64,000 bases of DNA from Saprospiraceae bacterium (lineage in GTDB: Bacteria > Bacteroidota > Bacteroidia > Chitinophagales > Saprospiraceae), in the NCBI GenBank assembly GCA_013140975.1, contig JABFRV010000029.1:1-64000 (forward strand). Direction: 5' to 3'. Position numbers and translations under genes: made by a program. Position 1 is the stretch's first letter; each line of letters starts with the position of its first letter. This document shows positions 8,530 through 18,090 of this stretch, in pieces. The notes below the pieces were generated by a model. That model worked only from the letters and a program-made list of their open reading frames with translations. It had not been told where the DNA came from and made no database searches.

Positions 8530-9948
8530 TTATATTCTTACTTCTTCTCCAATTTTAGGCATATTAATATTGTTAAATCCATTGTCCATTAAAAATTCTC
8601 TGTACACAGGCATAACTTTTGCTTCGCCATGAACCAGAAATATTTGTTGTGCCGTGTTCTTCTGATTGCTTAAGAAATCCAACATCTCATTCTGGTCACC
8701 ATGCGCCGAAAAAGAATCCAGAATTTCTATTCTCGCTTTCACTTGTTTTAGTTCGCCAAACATTTTTATTTGCTTCGCGCCATTGCGCAGAATTCCTCCC
8801 GGTGTTTCAGGAGAACAGTAACCGACAAATAAAATTGTATTGCGTGCATTTTCTATATTATTTGCAACATGATGTTTAATTCTTCCTGCATTCATCATTC
8901 CTGAAGCTGAAATTATTACAGCCGGTTCTTTTGATTCGTTTAATGCTTTTGATTCACTAACATCATGAATATATCTGAGACTATTGAATCCAAAAGGATC
9001 CTCATTTTTCAATAAATATTGATGCAATTCATAATCAAAACATTCAGGGTGTGCTCTGAATATTTCAGTAGCGTTCACAGAAAGTGGGCTATCTACATAG
9101 ACTTTTATTTTAGGCAATTTGTTTTCATGAACAAGTTGATCTAATTTATGAACAATCTCCTGTGTCCTTCCAACACTAAATGCCGGAATAATAACCTTAC
9201 CTTTTTGTTTTACGCAAGTTTCAGAAATAATATTTAGAAAGCGTTGCGTTTCATCCGGTTTCTCAAGATGCAATTTATCACCATAGGTAGATTCTGTAAT
9301 AATGATATCTGATGGTAACATGGGGTGAGGGTCTTTGAGTATTGGTCGATTTGGTCTGCCAATATCTCCGCTAAAACCCAATCGCAGATCATCCGTACCT
9401 CTTTTAATTCTCAGGTTTACACTCGCTGATCCTAAGATATGTCCTGTATCTGTAAATAAGACATGTATTCCATCTTCGATCTTATTCAATTGGTCATAAG
9501 AAATAGAAATAAAGAGATCAACTGCATTTACAACATCTTGTGCGTTGTATAACACTTCTCTTTTTACTCCTTTGTATGCCGGATTTTTTTTCTTCTTATC
9601 TCCCAGTCTTTCATTATAATATTGCACGTCACGTTCCATGATATGAGCAGTATCCATCATCATGATAGCAGCAAGATCACGCGTAGCATGTGTACTTATA
9701 ATCTTTCCTTTGAATCCATGTTTGACAAGCATAGGAACTCTTCCACAATGATCGATGTGAGCATGTGAAAGTATCAACATGTCAATTTCCTTAGGATTGA
9801 AAATAAAGCTATTATTCAGAGCATCTATATTAACGATGTCGCCCTGGAACAATCCACAATCCAAAAGAATCTTATATCCGTCATCCAGAGTGATTAAATG
9901 CGAACTTCCTGTCACTTCTTGCGCAGCACCGCAAAATTGAATCTTCAT
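8530..9948 (-). CDS. Metallo-beta-lactamase/beta-CASP family RNA-processing hydrolase
   Basis: A 472-residue protein with the MBL motif 'SHAHIDHCGRVP', 'DTGHILGSASV' and 'SGDIGRPNRPIL', then the beta-CASP and RNA-specificity parts ('ITESTYGDKLH', 'VIISASGMMNAGRI', 'DSFSAHGDQNEM', C-terminal 'FLVHGE'). The family resembles CPSF73/Ysh1-type nucleases and binds two zinc ions through these His and Asp residues. It probably cuts RNA, but the bacterial members of this subgroup have no settled role. The start ATG overlaps the gltX stop by one base (TAATG), implying coupled translation. Confidence 0.9.
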   Translation of the reverse strand: MKIQFCGAAQEVTGSSHLITLDDGYKILLDCGLFQGDIVNIDALNNSFIFNPKEIDMLILSHAHIDHCGRVPMLVKHGFKGKIISTHATRDLAAIMMMDTAHIMERDVQYYNERLGDKKKKNPAYKGVKREVLYNAQDVVNAVDLFISISYDQLNKIEDGIHVLFTDTGHILGSASVNLRIKRGTDDLRLGFSGDIGRPNRPILKDPHPMLPSDIIITESTYGDKLHLEKPDETQRFLNIISETCVKQKGKVIIPAFSVGRTQEIVHKLDQLVHENKLPKIKVYVDSPLSVNATEIFRAHPECFDYELHQYLLKNEDPFGFNSLRYIHDVSESKALNESKEPAVIISASGMMNAGRIKHHVANNIENARNTILFVGYCSPETPGGILRNGAKQIKMFGELKQVKARIEILDSFSAHGDQNEMLDFLSNQKNTAQQIFLVHGEAKVMPVYREFLMDNGFNNINMPKIGEEVRI

Positions 9949-11486
9949 TACTTAGCCGTTTTTAATTTTTCTAAATTCTTTTCTATTCTTTCCAAAAGGT
10001 CTTCTCGTTTCAATGCAAGTATCATATTATAAATATCGGGGCCCATAGGAGTGCCGGATAGCATTACACGGAGTGAAGGTAATACTTCTCCCATCTTAAG
10101 TGATTCTTTTTCCATAAAATTTTTAAGGACGGGTTCTAATCGTTCTTTGGTCCAGTTATCGAGATTTTTTAAATCTTCTATGAGCCTTAGGTATTTTTCA
10201 TAAGCGTCATTATTCCATTTCTTTTCTACAAAATCCTTGTTTAAATCAAATTGATCGGTAACAATATATTTTGCCTGAGAGTAAAATTCTGTAAGTAGAT
10301 GAACCCTTTCTTTGTATAAAGAATATATGATGTTAATTTGAGTTTCATTCGGATCAAGATTCTGTTCTTTATATAATTTAAGAATTTCACGCTTTATAAT
10401 TTCAGGATCTGATTTTTGAATGTATTGCGCATTAAACCATTTGGCTTTATCAAAATCAAATCTTGCTCCGCCTTTACCAATTTGTTCTAGCGAAAAATTT
10501 TGAATCATTTCATGTAATGAAAATAATTCTTGTTCAGTACCTGAATTCCATCCCAATAAGGCTAAAAAATTTAGAACTGCTTCCGGTAAAAATCCAAATT
10601 CTCTAAATCCAGGAAAGTAATCATTATCTTTTTTCCAGTCAATTGGAAACACCGGAAATCCAAATTCGGCACCATCTCTTTTAGAAAGTTTTCCCTTTCC
10701 ATTGGGTTTCAAAATCAATGGAAGATGAGCAAATTCAGGCATTTCCGCCTCCCATCCAAAATATCTATACAATAAAACATGGTGCGCAGTACTTGATAAC
10801 CACTCTTCACCTCTCACTACATGGGAAATCTTCATTAAACGATCATCAACAACATTTGCCAGGTGATATGTTGGAAGTCCATCTGACTTAATTAATACCT
10901 TATCATCTAATTCTTCCGATTGAAAACTAACCTCTCCACGTATAATGTCTTTTATCTGTACCTTTTCATTAACCGGAACACAAAGTCTGATTACATAAGG
11001 TTTGCCGCTTTGCAAATAGTTTTCAGTATCTTCTTTTGAAAAAGTCAAACTGTTTTTCATTTTCAGTCTTGACTTATAATCATACTTGGGCATCGTATTC
11101 GCTTCAGTTGCAAGTTCTGCTCTCATTTTTTCCAATTCTTCAGGAGTGTCAAAAGCGTAGTATGCATATCCCTTATTAATCAAGTTCTGAACATTTTCCT
11201 TATAGATTGCTGTACGCTCTGATTGTCTGTATGGACCATAGGGTCCATCAAATCCAACTCCCTCATCGGGAACAAGACCTGCCCATATTAAAGAATCTAT
11301 AATATATTTCTCAGCACCTTCAACAAACCTTGTCTGATCTGTATCCTCAATTCTTAAAATAAATTTACCTCCTAATTTCTTAGCGAGAAGGTAATTATAC
11401 AAAGCTGTACGAAGCCCTCCGATATGTAAGGCTCCTGTTGGACTTGGGGCGAATCTTAAGCGAATCTCCTGATTCATATAATTCAA
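9948..11486 (-). CDS. gltX: Glutamyl-tRNA synthetase
   Basis: A class I aminoacyl-tRNA synthetase of 512 residues that charges tRNA-Glu with glutamate. The class I HIGH-type motif is 'FAPSPTGALHIGG' at residues ~12-24, and the KMSKS-type motif is 'KLSKRDG' at ~270. 'RIEDTDQTRF' and 'GEEWLSSTAHH' are also characteristic. The C-terminal ~170 residues form the anticodon-binding helical domain. The start MNYMNQEIRL leaves two possible Met codons, three apart. It heads an operon with the beta-CASP hydrolase and comM, with a TACTTTTG promoter element upstream. Confidence 0.97.
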   Translation of the reverse strand: MNYMNQEIRLRFAPSPTGALHIGGLRTALYNYLLAKKLGGKFILRIEDTDQTRFVEGAEKYIIDSLIWAGLVPDEGVGFDGPYGPYRQSERTAIYKENVQNLINKGYAYYAFDTPEELEKMRAELATEANTMPKYDYKSRLKMKNSLTFSKEDTENYLQSGKPYVIRLCVPVNEKVQIKDIIRGEVSFQSEELDDKVLIKSDGLPTYHLANVVDDRLMKISHVVRGEEWLSSTAHHVLLYRYFGWEAEMPEFAHLPLILKPNGKGKLSKRDGAEFGFPVFPIDWKKDNDYFPGFREFGFLPEAVLNFLALLGWNSGTEQELFSLHEMIQNFSLEQIGKGGARFDFDKAKWFNAQYIQKSDPEIIKREILKLYKEQNLDPNETQINIIYSLYKERVHLLTEFYSQAKYIVTDQFDLNKDFVEKKWNNDAYEKYLRLIEDLKNLDNWTKERLEPVLKNFMEKESLKMGEVLPSLRVMLSGTPMGPDIYNMILALKREDLLERIEKNLEKLKTAK

Positions 11487-11540
11487 TTTACTGCGGAGGA
11501 TTTTTATAAATATTATTCAATCTTCCTTATTTTTAAGGCT

Positions 11541-11548
11541 CAAAAGTA
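11541..11548 (-). promoter_or_regulatory. Bacteroidota-type -7 promoter element for gltX operon
   Basis: On the minus strand TACTTTTG fits the Bacteroidota -7 consensus TAnnTTTG and lies about 55 bases before the gltX start, inside the 87-bp divergent spacer shared with the deacetylase gene. No convincing -33 TTTG was identified. Confidence 0.5.
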
Positions 11549-11573
11549 CCAATCTTAGTCCACAATCTGCTTC

Positions 11574-12221
11574 ATGTACTTCAGCTTTACTCCAAAGTTT
11601 ATTCAACAGCTAATGCCTCAACTCATTTGGAGATTGCCTAATAGTGGAAAAACAATCTTTTTAACCTTTGACGATGGCCCTATCCCTGAAGTAACCCCTT
11701 GGGTGCTGGATCAATTGGAAAAATATAAGGCCAAAGCCAGTTTTTTCTGTGTTGGAGAAAACATAGAACGAAATCCGGATATCTATCAAATGATTCTGAA
11801 TAGCTCACATACGGTTTGCAATCATACGCATAATCATCTATCAGGCTGGTCCACCTGCACGAAAGATTATATTGATAATGTCGATAAGGCTTCACAATTT
11901 ATATCCAGTTCTTTTTTTCGACCGCCTTATGGAAGACTTACTCCTGCTAAATTTAAAGCTTTAAAGGAAAAATATCAAATCGTGATGTGGGATGTATTGA
12001 GTGGAGATTTTGACCCTTATATTTCGCCTGAAGATTGCTTAAATAATGTCATAAGGAATGCACAATCCGGATCAATCATCGTATTTCATGATAGTATTAA
12101 ATCCCAGAAGAACCTTGAATATACTCTGCCACGTATGTTGGAATATTTTAGTGCTTTGAATTATAACTTTGAGAATTTAGAATTTGCACTTTCAGGAAAG
12201 TTAAGCACTGTAATTGAATAA
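11574..12221 (+). CDS. Polysaccharide deacetylase (NodB homology) family protein
   Basis: A 215-residue carbohydrate esterase family 4 protein. The NodB motifs are present in order: 'LTFDDGPIPEVTP' (catalytic and metal-binding Asp pair), 'FFCVGENIERNP', 'NHTHNHLSGW' (H-x3-H metal ligands), 'FFRPPYGRLTP', 'VMWDVLSGDFDP' and 'GSIIVFHDS'. The family removes N-acetyl groups from polysaccharides such as peptidoglycan or chitin-like polymers in a zinc-dependent way. No clear signal peptide is visible, so it may act in the cytoplasm or at the inner membrane. It is transcribed alone, divergent from gltX, and followed by a hairpin. Confidence 0.92.
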   Translation: MYFSFTPKFIQQLMPQLIWRLPNSGKTIFLTFDDGPIPEVTPWVLDQLEKYKAKASFFCVGENIERNPDIYQMILNSSHTVCNHTHNHLSGWSTCTKDYIDNVDKASQFISSSFFRPPYGRLTPAKFKALKEKYQIVMWDVLSGDFDPYISPEDCLNNVIRNAQSGSIIVFHDSIKSQKNLEYTLPRMLEYFSALNYNFENLEFALSGKLSTVIE

Positions 12222-12231
12222 TATTTAATTC

Positions 12232-12257
12232 GCTTTTGAATTATTTCAAAGCTTTTT
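12232..12257 (+). terminator. Probable rho-independent terminator after the deacetylase gene
   Basis: gcttttgaa / ttcaaagc forms a short stem with a one-base bulge and a loop of about four, followed by five T residues. It lies 11 bases after the stop codon. Confidence 0.5.
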
Positions 12258-12330
12258 AATTCTAAAATTATAGAGATTGAATTCCTTAGCCGCCTGACAC
12301 AATTGGTTAACAGATATTCATTTCTTAATT

Positions 12331-13194
12331 TTAGTTCAATACTCCAAATTTTCCGTTTTGAAAATCCTGAAAGGCTTCCTGAAGTTCTTGTTTAGTATTC
12401 ATTACAAACGGGCCATAAGCCGCGATAGGTTCGTTAATCGGTTCAACACTAATAATAAGAATAATAGCATTCTCTTTCGCTAGGATATTTATCCTTCCTT
12501 CTTCATTATTAAACAATACAAATTGGTCTTTTGATACTTCGGAAGCTTGATTTACAATAATAGAACCTTCAACAACAACCATACAAGTATTGTGATGGGA
12601 ATAAGGGATAATCTCGCATGAATCGTTTTTATCAACATAAGCATTCATAAGAAGTGCAGGGGTAAAACTTGATGCTGGTCCTTGAACGCCATCATACTCT
12701 CCTGCGATAATTTCAACGAAAGAATGTTCGCTGATACTAACTTTCTTAATACTCTCTTTATCTAGGTTCTGATACTTAGGTTCGCTCATTTTATATTTCG
12801 CAGGAAGATTTAGCCATAACTGAACCATTTGAAAGTCTCCTCCTTTTTTGCTAAATTCTTTCTCATGATATTCTTTATGTAGAATACCTGAAGCTGCAGT
12901 CATCCATTGAACTTCTCCTTCACCAATAATCCCGGAATTTCCTTTGCTATCATGATGCGCAATTTTTCCTTTATACGCAATCGTGATTGTTTCAAATCCT
13001 CGATGAGGATGAACATCTACTCCTCTTGGATTATCCGTAGGTGGAAAATAATGTTTAGAGTTGTAATCCATCATAATTATAGGATTCATTCTTTCCATAC
13101 TTACTGCTCCCGGAATAAAATTATGAACCCTGAATCCATCACCAACCATATGGAAGGGAGGCGCTGAAATAATTTTTTCAATACTTCTATACAT
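12331..13194 (-). CDS. Pirin family protein (cupin)
   Basis: A 287-residue protein with the pirin N-terminal cupin motifs: 'GVDVHPHRGFETITIAYKGKIAHHDS' region (metal-binding His pair) and 'ASGILHKEYHEKE' (further His and Glu ligands), followed by 'QMVQLWLNLP'. The second cupin half is present ('IVVEGSIIVN'). Family members bind a metal ion and some have quercetinase activity or act as regulators. The role here is not known. It stands alone, convergent with the deacetylase gene, and upstream lies a tandem repeat tract. Confidence 0.92.
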   Translation of the reverse strand: MYRSIEKIISAPPFHMVGDGFRVHNFIPGAVSMERMNPIIMMDYNSKHYFPPTDNPRGVDVHPHRGFETITIAYKGKIAHHDSKGNSGIIGEGEVQWMTAASGILHKEYHEKEFSKKGGDFQMVQLWLNLPAKYKMSEPKYQNLDKESIKKVSISEHSFVEIIAGEYDGVQGPASSFTPALLMNAYVDKNDSCEIIPYSHHNTCMVVVEGSIIVNQASEVSKDQFVLFNNEEGRINILAKENAIILIISVEPINEPIAAYGPFVMNTKQELQEAFQDFQNGKFGVLN

Positions 13195-13233
13195 TTTATT
13201 TTATTGTAACAGAGTGTTTAAATTATTGTTTAG

Positions 13234-13355
13234 TTGACAGGTGTACAAGTTGACGGGTAGATGGGTAGATGGGTTGACAAGTTGACAAGTTGACGGTTGA
13301 CGGTTGACGGTTGACGGTTGACGGTTGACGGTTGACGGTTGACGGTTGACGGTTG
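13234..13355. repeat. GTTGAC-based tandem repeat tract
   Basis: Nine perfect head-to-tail copies of the heptamer GTTGACG run from 13289 to 13351. They are preceded by two 8-base variants GTTGACAA (13273-13288) and further spaced GTTGAC words and GGTAGAT words back to about 13234. The tract sits in the 281-bp spacer between the pirin gene and the large barrel gene. Such short-word arrays mutate by slippage, and its copy number may differ between strains. Confidence 0.9.
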
Positions 13356-13475
13356 TTTGATTTATACTCTTTTTAGGTTTAGATAAAAATAATTTCTTCT
13401 AAAATACTTTAATAAATCAAATAAATTGTAGTCACTTGTATTCGACCTTTTTCGTATCTCGTAATTCGTAATTGA

Positions 13476-16400
13476 TTAGAAGTTTGCTCTCAAACTTGCT
13501 CTTCCTGTGTTTAATGGAATTTGACCAGAGGCTTTTCGTAGTGAATAAGAGAATTGTGCAAACATAATTGAAGATAATCTCCAATCTATAATAAATTCGC
13601 CGGTAAAATTATTTCCATCTTTTAGTCCGTCTAACATTACGTATTCAATGGCAGATCCTGCTTGCCCGGTGTAATTTATATTTATATACCTGAATTCTAA
13701 TCTTCCGGAAAATTTCTTGCTAAAACTGAGTTGGCTTTTTTGAAAAAACTCGGCTATTTCCGATGATTCCAGTCTTTGCAATAATTCTTCTGACTTTTTA
13801 TATTTAGAGCCTATTTGAATCCTGACATCACGAGTGATTCTAAATACTGCAGAAAGTTCCGCGGGTGTAGATTGAATTTTATAATTTTGTAAAGCATAGA
13901 ATTCAGTATTTCTCTTGTCTTCCTGAATGCCTGTTGAAAATAAAAAATCCAATCGATTCTTAATTGTCAACCTTGCCTTTCCCATCAAGTCTTTGCGGTC
14001 ACGGGATTCAATTCCTGAAATTAATAAAATTTTATTTGCATTTTCGGTGAATTGAAGTGAAAATTCATATTTAGGATTTGCGCGATTAAAGAAGACTTGT
14101 TGGTTTAATCCTTTTTGAAATGCAATTATATTGCTATTATTCGCTTGTACTGAGAAAGGATTTATTTTTTCTAAAGCGGTGCTGTTAGGTGTAATCTTGT
14201 TGCTCAATCTTATTATTGATTCATAGGATATTTTGGAAAGCGGAGATTTTGTTTCTTTTTTATAAAACTTTCCGAAATCAATATTAAATACAGAATTGAA
14301 TGCACTTTGATATGTTTGAAAATATTCTGAATTAAACAATTGAATCTTTACATATCTAGCTGTATCAATATCCGGTGCAAAAACATATTCTCCGCTTTGC
14401 CTAATTCCATCTTTATTAAAATCAATAAATATATAGTCACCATCTCCAGGCCTTCTTTCTTCGTATACAAATTCTACTCTTGGTTCTGCACCAGATTGTA
14501 AGGAATAAATATTTTTTATCCTTATTGCATTTTTTAAAATAGAAATACTGTGATCCAATTGGCCCAAAAAATAATATTGTCCAATACTATCCTGCAATGA
14601 TTTTCTTGAGTACTCTATATTTCGTACCGTAAAGTCCAGACGCCAATTTCCTGATTTTGTATTCTGTATAATTCCGTTTATTCCAAATTCATCAGAAATA
14701 CTAAATGCTTCAAATTCCTTTTGTGTTGGCATGTTATCATTCCTTCTTCTCCAATCCAGTTGAAAAGAACGATTTTCGCTTTTTTGAAATCTAACAAATG
14801 ATGAATATACTGTAAAATCAAAACTGGAAGAATAAAGGCTATCAATCACTGAATTCTTTCTTGCATTCTTCTCTTGTTCATACCCAGCCCCCAAGGTAAA
14901 GTATCGCAATACCTGTCTTTCATACTTTATTCCGGGTCTCATAAAAGTTGATGATTGTGGATTCTGTTTGGATTGAAGAAAATCAAACTTTACATTTAAT
15001 TCTGATAGTGAATCTTTTCTATTCAGTCCCACTAAATACTTATTGCCTGTATAAATGTTTTGTCTGTTAAAGTGATTGAATTGAAATTCGGATTTTATTT
15101 TTTTGCCAATATTTGTTTCCGAACGAACTGTCAATAATTGATCATTAAATCCTGTCTGAGATTCAATATTCCAGTCACGATTGAATTCTGCATTTCGGTA
15201 TGGATTTAATGCAAAAAATCTTTTGTTATTATATTCATAGGATGCTGAGTTCTTGAATATCGCTTTATTCCATTTTATCACCGGCAATCCTGCGTGTAAG
15301 ATTCCTGCATAACCAAGATTGTCCTCATCATTAATCTCAGACAATCTGTTTTTATCAAGATTGGAAATTGTCGATTCCATCCATAGGTAAGGTTTATTTT
15401 CCAATGGTGATTTATATTTAATTCCAATGGATAATAGTTGATGATTTCGAGGAGCTACCAGAATACGGTATGGAGCATAAGTTCCCAAGGGAACTCCGCT
15501 TATTGGGTCTACTCCGACCCATTTATAAACTCTGCCATTTACATTGCTTTGGACCAATTGGTATTCTCCTTTATTGAATCCAATTTCAGTAAAAATTATT
15601 TGCAGTGAATTAGAATCGGATTTTTCAAGATGAACGAAGTATTGCTTTGTTACAGTATTTCCCATAATTGTAACATTGGTATCTTTAGCAATGTAATAGA
15701 CTCTGTCAGGTCTATAACTTGTTCCGGCTCTGCTAACTCTCGAACTAGTAGCAGCATCAGGAACATCACCACTTTGACTCAATACCAATTGTTCTAAAGA
15801 GTCTAAATCATTATTCACTGAGGGTTTTTTACTATCATTTTCCTGGTAGTAATTCAAATAGGAATTCCAATCACCTTTTTGAACATTTAATTTATAGGTC
15901 ATTAGCGAGCGTAAATAGTTTTGATCCGTGTATTCAAATTCAACTATCAATCGCATCTGATCTGTGACCAATCTTCTGGCAGTAAATCTAAGTTCTGCGA
16001 GATTGTAATCCATTATGTAATCTGCATCATCTCCTCTTGACATTAAAACTCCGTCCAGAAATACTTTTTCACTTCCTGCAAGTAGAATGATAAAATTTTC
16101 TCCATCTCTTCCCCTCAATCTATAGGGTCCCTGATTGGCATTCACAATGGGTATTGTCATCCTGTTGAATTTTCCCTTCGAAATACCGACTGAAGCAGAA
16201 TGTGTTAGTTCTGCTCCTTTAAAGTTATGAGCCTGTGTAACCAGACCACCTAAAGATTTTTTAAAGTAGTTTTGAAAATACCCTTGCGGTTTTTGCAAAT
16301 CAAAATCTCCAATGACCAGGCTTGTTTTATTTTTTTTTAACTCGAGATAAAGCCGGTCAAATTCCTGGATCTGGCGGGTATTTCCTTCCGGTTGAATTGG

Positions 16401-16952
16401 AATTTGGTTATCTGTTATCGCCCCTGTAATTTTGAGACCATCCCCAAGATCTCCAATAAGCTGAAGGTTCAAAGCTGAATTTAAAATTAAGGATTGATTG
16501 TTGCCTACGCTTAGTCCACGAGTATAATTCCCAGAATATTCTACACCGGACTTTTCCCACCAATCCTGATTTTTAAATTGCTTATTGAGCAAAGAATACT
16601 CGGGTGGTATCGGCTGATGATGTTCTACTGAGTCAAATGTGAAAAAATAGCTGTTCACTTCAAACGGAAATGACCTGTAAGTAAGCCAAAAACTATCCTT
16701 AATTATTGAAGTATCAATAAGCAAGGTGGTGTTAACCAGCTTATATGCAGAGCTATCAAATTCCTTTCCGGTTGTTCTGTCAACAAGCTTTAATGTCTTT
16801 TGAGCAATCCAAAAGCTATCTCCTAGTTGATGGCTTGGTTCAGCGGATATTAACCTATTAATTATGTTCCCGGTCTGGGCATTTGTAATACCTAGAAACA
16901 GGACCATATTAAGCCCAAAAATTACTTTATTAAATAGTTGAAAATGAGACAT
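13476..16952 (-). CDS. Very large predicted outer-membrane beta-barrel protein, unknown family
   Basis: A 1158-residue protein with an N-terminal hydrophobic signal (FGLNMVLFLGITNAQ). The first ~200 residues resemble a secretin-like or carbohydrate-free periplasmic part. 'IIDNQIPIQPEGNTRQIQEFDR'-type text with 'LYLELKKNKTSLVIGDFDL' then leads into a long region of alternating beta-strands ('YSGNYTRGLSVGN', 'LRFTARRLVTDQMRLIVEFEYTDQ'). The protein ends with an aromatic residue in a strand ('GRASLRANF'), as outer-membrane barrels do. A segment near the centre ('YIFIDFNKDGIRQSGEYVFAPD') looks calcium-binding. It resembles the general style of very large Bacteroidota barrels but I cannot assign a family. 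It is probably monocistronic, with a promoter element 13 bases upstream. Confidence 0.8.
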   Translation of the reverse strand: MSHFQLFNKVIFGLNMVLFLGITNAQTGNIINRLISAEPSHQLGDSFWIAQKTLKLVDRTTGKEFDSSAYKLVNTTLLIDTSIIKDSFWLTYRSFPFEVNSYFFTFDSVEHHQPIPPEYSLLNKQFKNQDWWEKSGVEYSGNYTRGLSVGNNQSLILNSALNLQLIGDLGDGLKITGAITDNQIPIQPEGNTRQIQEFDRLYLELKKNKTSLVIGDFDLQKPQGYFQNYFKKSLGGLVTQAHNFKGAELTHSASVGISKGKFNRMTIPIVNANQGPYRLRGRDGENFIILLAGSEKVFLDGVLMSRGDDADYIMDYNLAELRFTARRLVTDQMRLIVEFEYTDQNYLRSLMTYKLNVQKGDWNSYLNYYQENDSKKPSVNNDLDSLEQLVLSQSGDVPDAATSSRVSRAGTSYRPDRVYYIAKDTNVTIMGNTVTKQYFVHLEKSDSNSLQIIFTEIGFNKGEYQLVQSNVNGRVYKWVGVDPISGVPLGTYAPYRILVAPRNHQLLSIGIKYKSPLENKPYLWMESTISNLDKNRLSEINDEDNLGYAGILHAGLPVIKWNKAIFKNSASYEYNNKRFFALNPYRNAEFNRDWNIESQTGFNDQLLTVRSETNIGKKIKSEFQFNHFNRQNIYTGNKYLVGLNRKDSLSELNVKFDFLQSKQNPQSSTFMRPGIKYERQVLRYFTLGAGYEQEKNARKNSVIDSLYSSSFDFTVYSSFVRFQKSENRSFQLDWRRRNDNMPTQKEFEAFSISDEFGINGIIQNTKSGNWRLDFTVRNIEYSRKSLQDSIGQYYFLGQLDHSISILKNAIRIKNIYSLQSGAEPRVEFVYEERRPGDGDYIFIDFNKDGIRQSGEYVFAPDIDTARYVKIQLFNSEYFQTYQSAFNSVFNIDFGKFYKKETKSPLSKISYESIIRLSNKITPNSTALEKINPFSVQANNSNIIAFQKGLNQQVFFNRANPKYEFSLQFTENANKILLISGIESRDRKDLMGKARLTIKNRLDFLFSTGIQEDKRNTEFYALQNYKIQSTPAELSAVFRITRDVRIQIGSKYKKSEELLQRLESSEIAEFFQKSQLSFSKKFSGRLEFRYININYTGQAGSAIEYVMLDGLKDGNNFTGEFIIDWRLSSIMFAQFSYSLRKASGQIPLNTGRASLRANF

Positions 16953-16964
16953 TTAAATCTACTA

Positions 16965-16972
16965 CAAAGCTA
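16965..16972 (-). promoter_or_regulatory. Bacteroidota -7 promoter element for the large barrel gene
   Basis: Minus-strand TAGCTTTG matches TAnnTTTG and ends 13 bases before the ATG at 16952, implying a very short leader. Confidence 0.5.
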
Positions 16973-17042
16973 ACATATAAAAATATTATATTAAAAATAA
17001 ATTTAATATGTTAAATATGATTTTTATTCGGAATCATTCACT

Positions 17043-17050
17043 TATCTTTG
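17043..17050 (+). promoter_or_regulatory. Bacteroidota -7 promoter element for the Omp28-like gene
   Basis: TATCTTTG matches TAnnTTTG, followed by CAAAGC. It lies 21 bases before the ATG at 17071, giving a leader of roughly 15 bases. Confidence 0.6.
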
Positions 17051-17070
17051 CAAAGCTACAATAGTATAAT

Positions 17071-18066
17071 ATGAAGAAATTTTTACTTATAGTTTTATTC
17101 GCCGTCAGTCTGGTTATCTCTAACGGTCAAGCCAAGAGATATATTTTTATGGAGCATGTCACAAATTCTAATTGTGGTTCTTGTGCTGCTTCAAATCCTA
17201 ATTATTATAATGTTATAAAACCTTACCAAGGTAATTACCATCATCTAACTATTCATCCAAAGTTTCCTTATGTATCTTGTGTATTTTATCAAGCAAATAA
17301 GCCTGAGCAAGATGAAAGAGTTGCATTCCTTGGAGTGTCCAGCACTCCTACCGTTATCGTAAATGGATTAATTAAAAAATCGGCTTCCGGAATTACTAAG
17401 GCTATACTTGATGCAGAAATGGCAAAAACTTCACCTATTGAAGTTATTGTGAAAGAAACTGGTACTACATCAAGATCTGTTACTGTTGAAGTAAAAACTG
17501 TTGGTACAAAGCCGGCAGGTACTTATAAAGTTGTTGCTGCAATTGCTGAAAAAGAAAGAAATCAAACTACATCTAATGGCGAGAAAGTTCATTATGATGT
17601 ATTCAGAAAATTCTTAACTGCTGCTACCGGTGATGCGATTACTTTGGCTGATAATGGCTCTTCTGTTAATCTTAATTATAACTATACAGTTAACTCAGCT
17701 TGGGTAGAATCAGAAACCTATTTATTGGTTTGGGTTCAAGATGTTACAACAAAGGAAGTTTTAAATTCAGGAAATAAATTTGATGTTATTTCTAAGACTG
17801 AAGATTTAGTTCCTTCCGATGTAAAGATTCTTTACAATCCAGTACGAACTAACTTAAGCGTACAATTAAATAAAAACCTTGATGGTGGAAATTATTTGAT
17901 TATGAATATTATGGGTCAGATTGTTTCTCAAGGCATTATAAACACCAATAATAATAAATTGGAAGTTCCAGTTGCTCATTACGAAAGCGGAATGTATTTC
18001 TTACGAATTGAGTCAAATCGTCAGAAGATTACAAAGCGATGGATTAAGGAATCTTATAACCCATAG
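17071..18066 (+). CDS. Omp28-related thioredoxin-like secreted protein with T9SS sorting domain
   Basis: A 331-residue exported protein with signal peptide (FLLIVLFAVSLVISNGQA). Residues ~25-130 look like the Omp28-related/thioredoxin-like fold. 'EHVTNSNCGSCAASNP' gives a CxxC pair and 'GVSSTPTVIVNG' gives the cis-Pro loop of a thioredoxin fold. A beta-sandwich-like middle follows, and the C-terminus ('VKILYNPVRTNLSVQLN', 'IMGQIVSQGI', 'SGMYFLRIESNRQKITKRWIKE') is a T9SS sorting domain with YNP in place of YPNP. It may be a surface redox or adhesion protein. It is a single gene with a promoter and terminator of its own. Confidence 0.85.
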   Translation: MKKFLLIVLFAVSLVISNGQAKRYIFMEHVTNSNCGSCAASNPNYYNVIKPYQGNYHHLTIHPKFPYVSCVFYQANKPEQDERVAFLGVSSTPTVIVNGLIKKSASGITKAILDAEMAKTSPIEVIVKETGTTSRSVTVEVKTVGTKPAGTYKVVAAIAEKERNQTTSNGEKVHYDVFRKFLTAATGDAITLADNGSSVNLNYNYTVNSAWVESETYLLVWVQDVTTKEVLNSGNKFDVISKTEDLVPSDVKILYNPVRTNLSVQLNKNLDGGNYLIMNIMGQIVSQGIINTNNNKLEVPVAHYESGMYFLRIESNRQKITKRWIKESYNP

Positions 18067-18090
18067 AATTTTATTTAACTAAGATATATT

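Noticed and set aside
8619-8879. Plus-strand ORF of 86 codons
   Set aside because: Antisense shadow of the beta-CASP hydrolase gene, with Leu/His/Cys-rich nonsense composition.
13273-13351. CRISPR-like look of the GTTGACG array
   Set aside because: Units are 7-8 bases with no spacers, and no cas gene is present.
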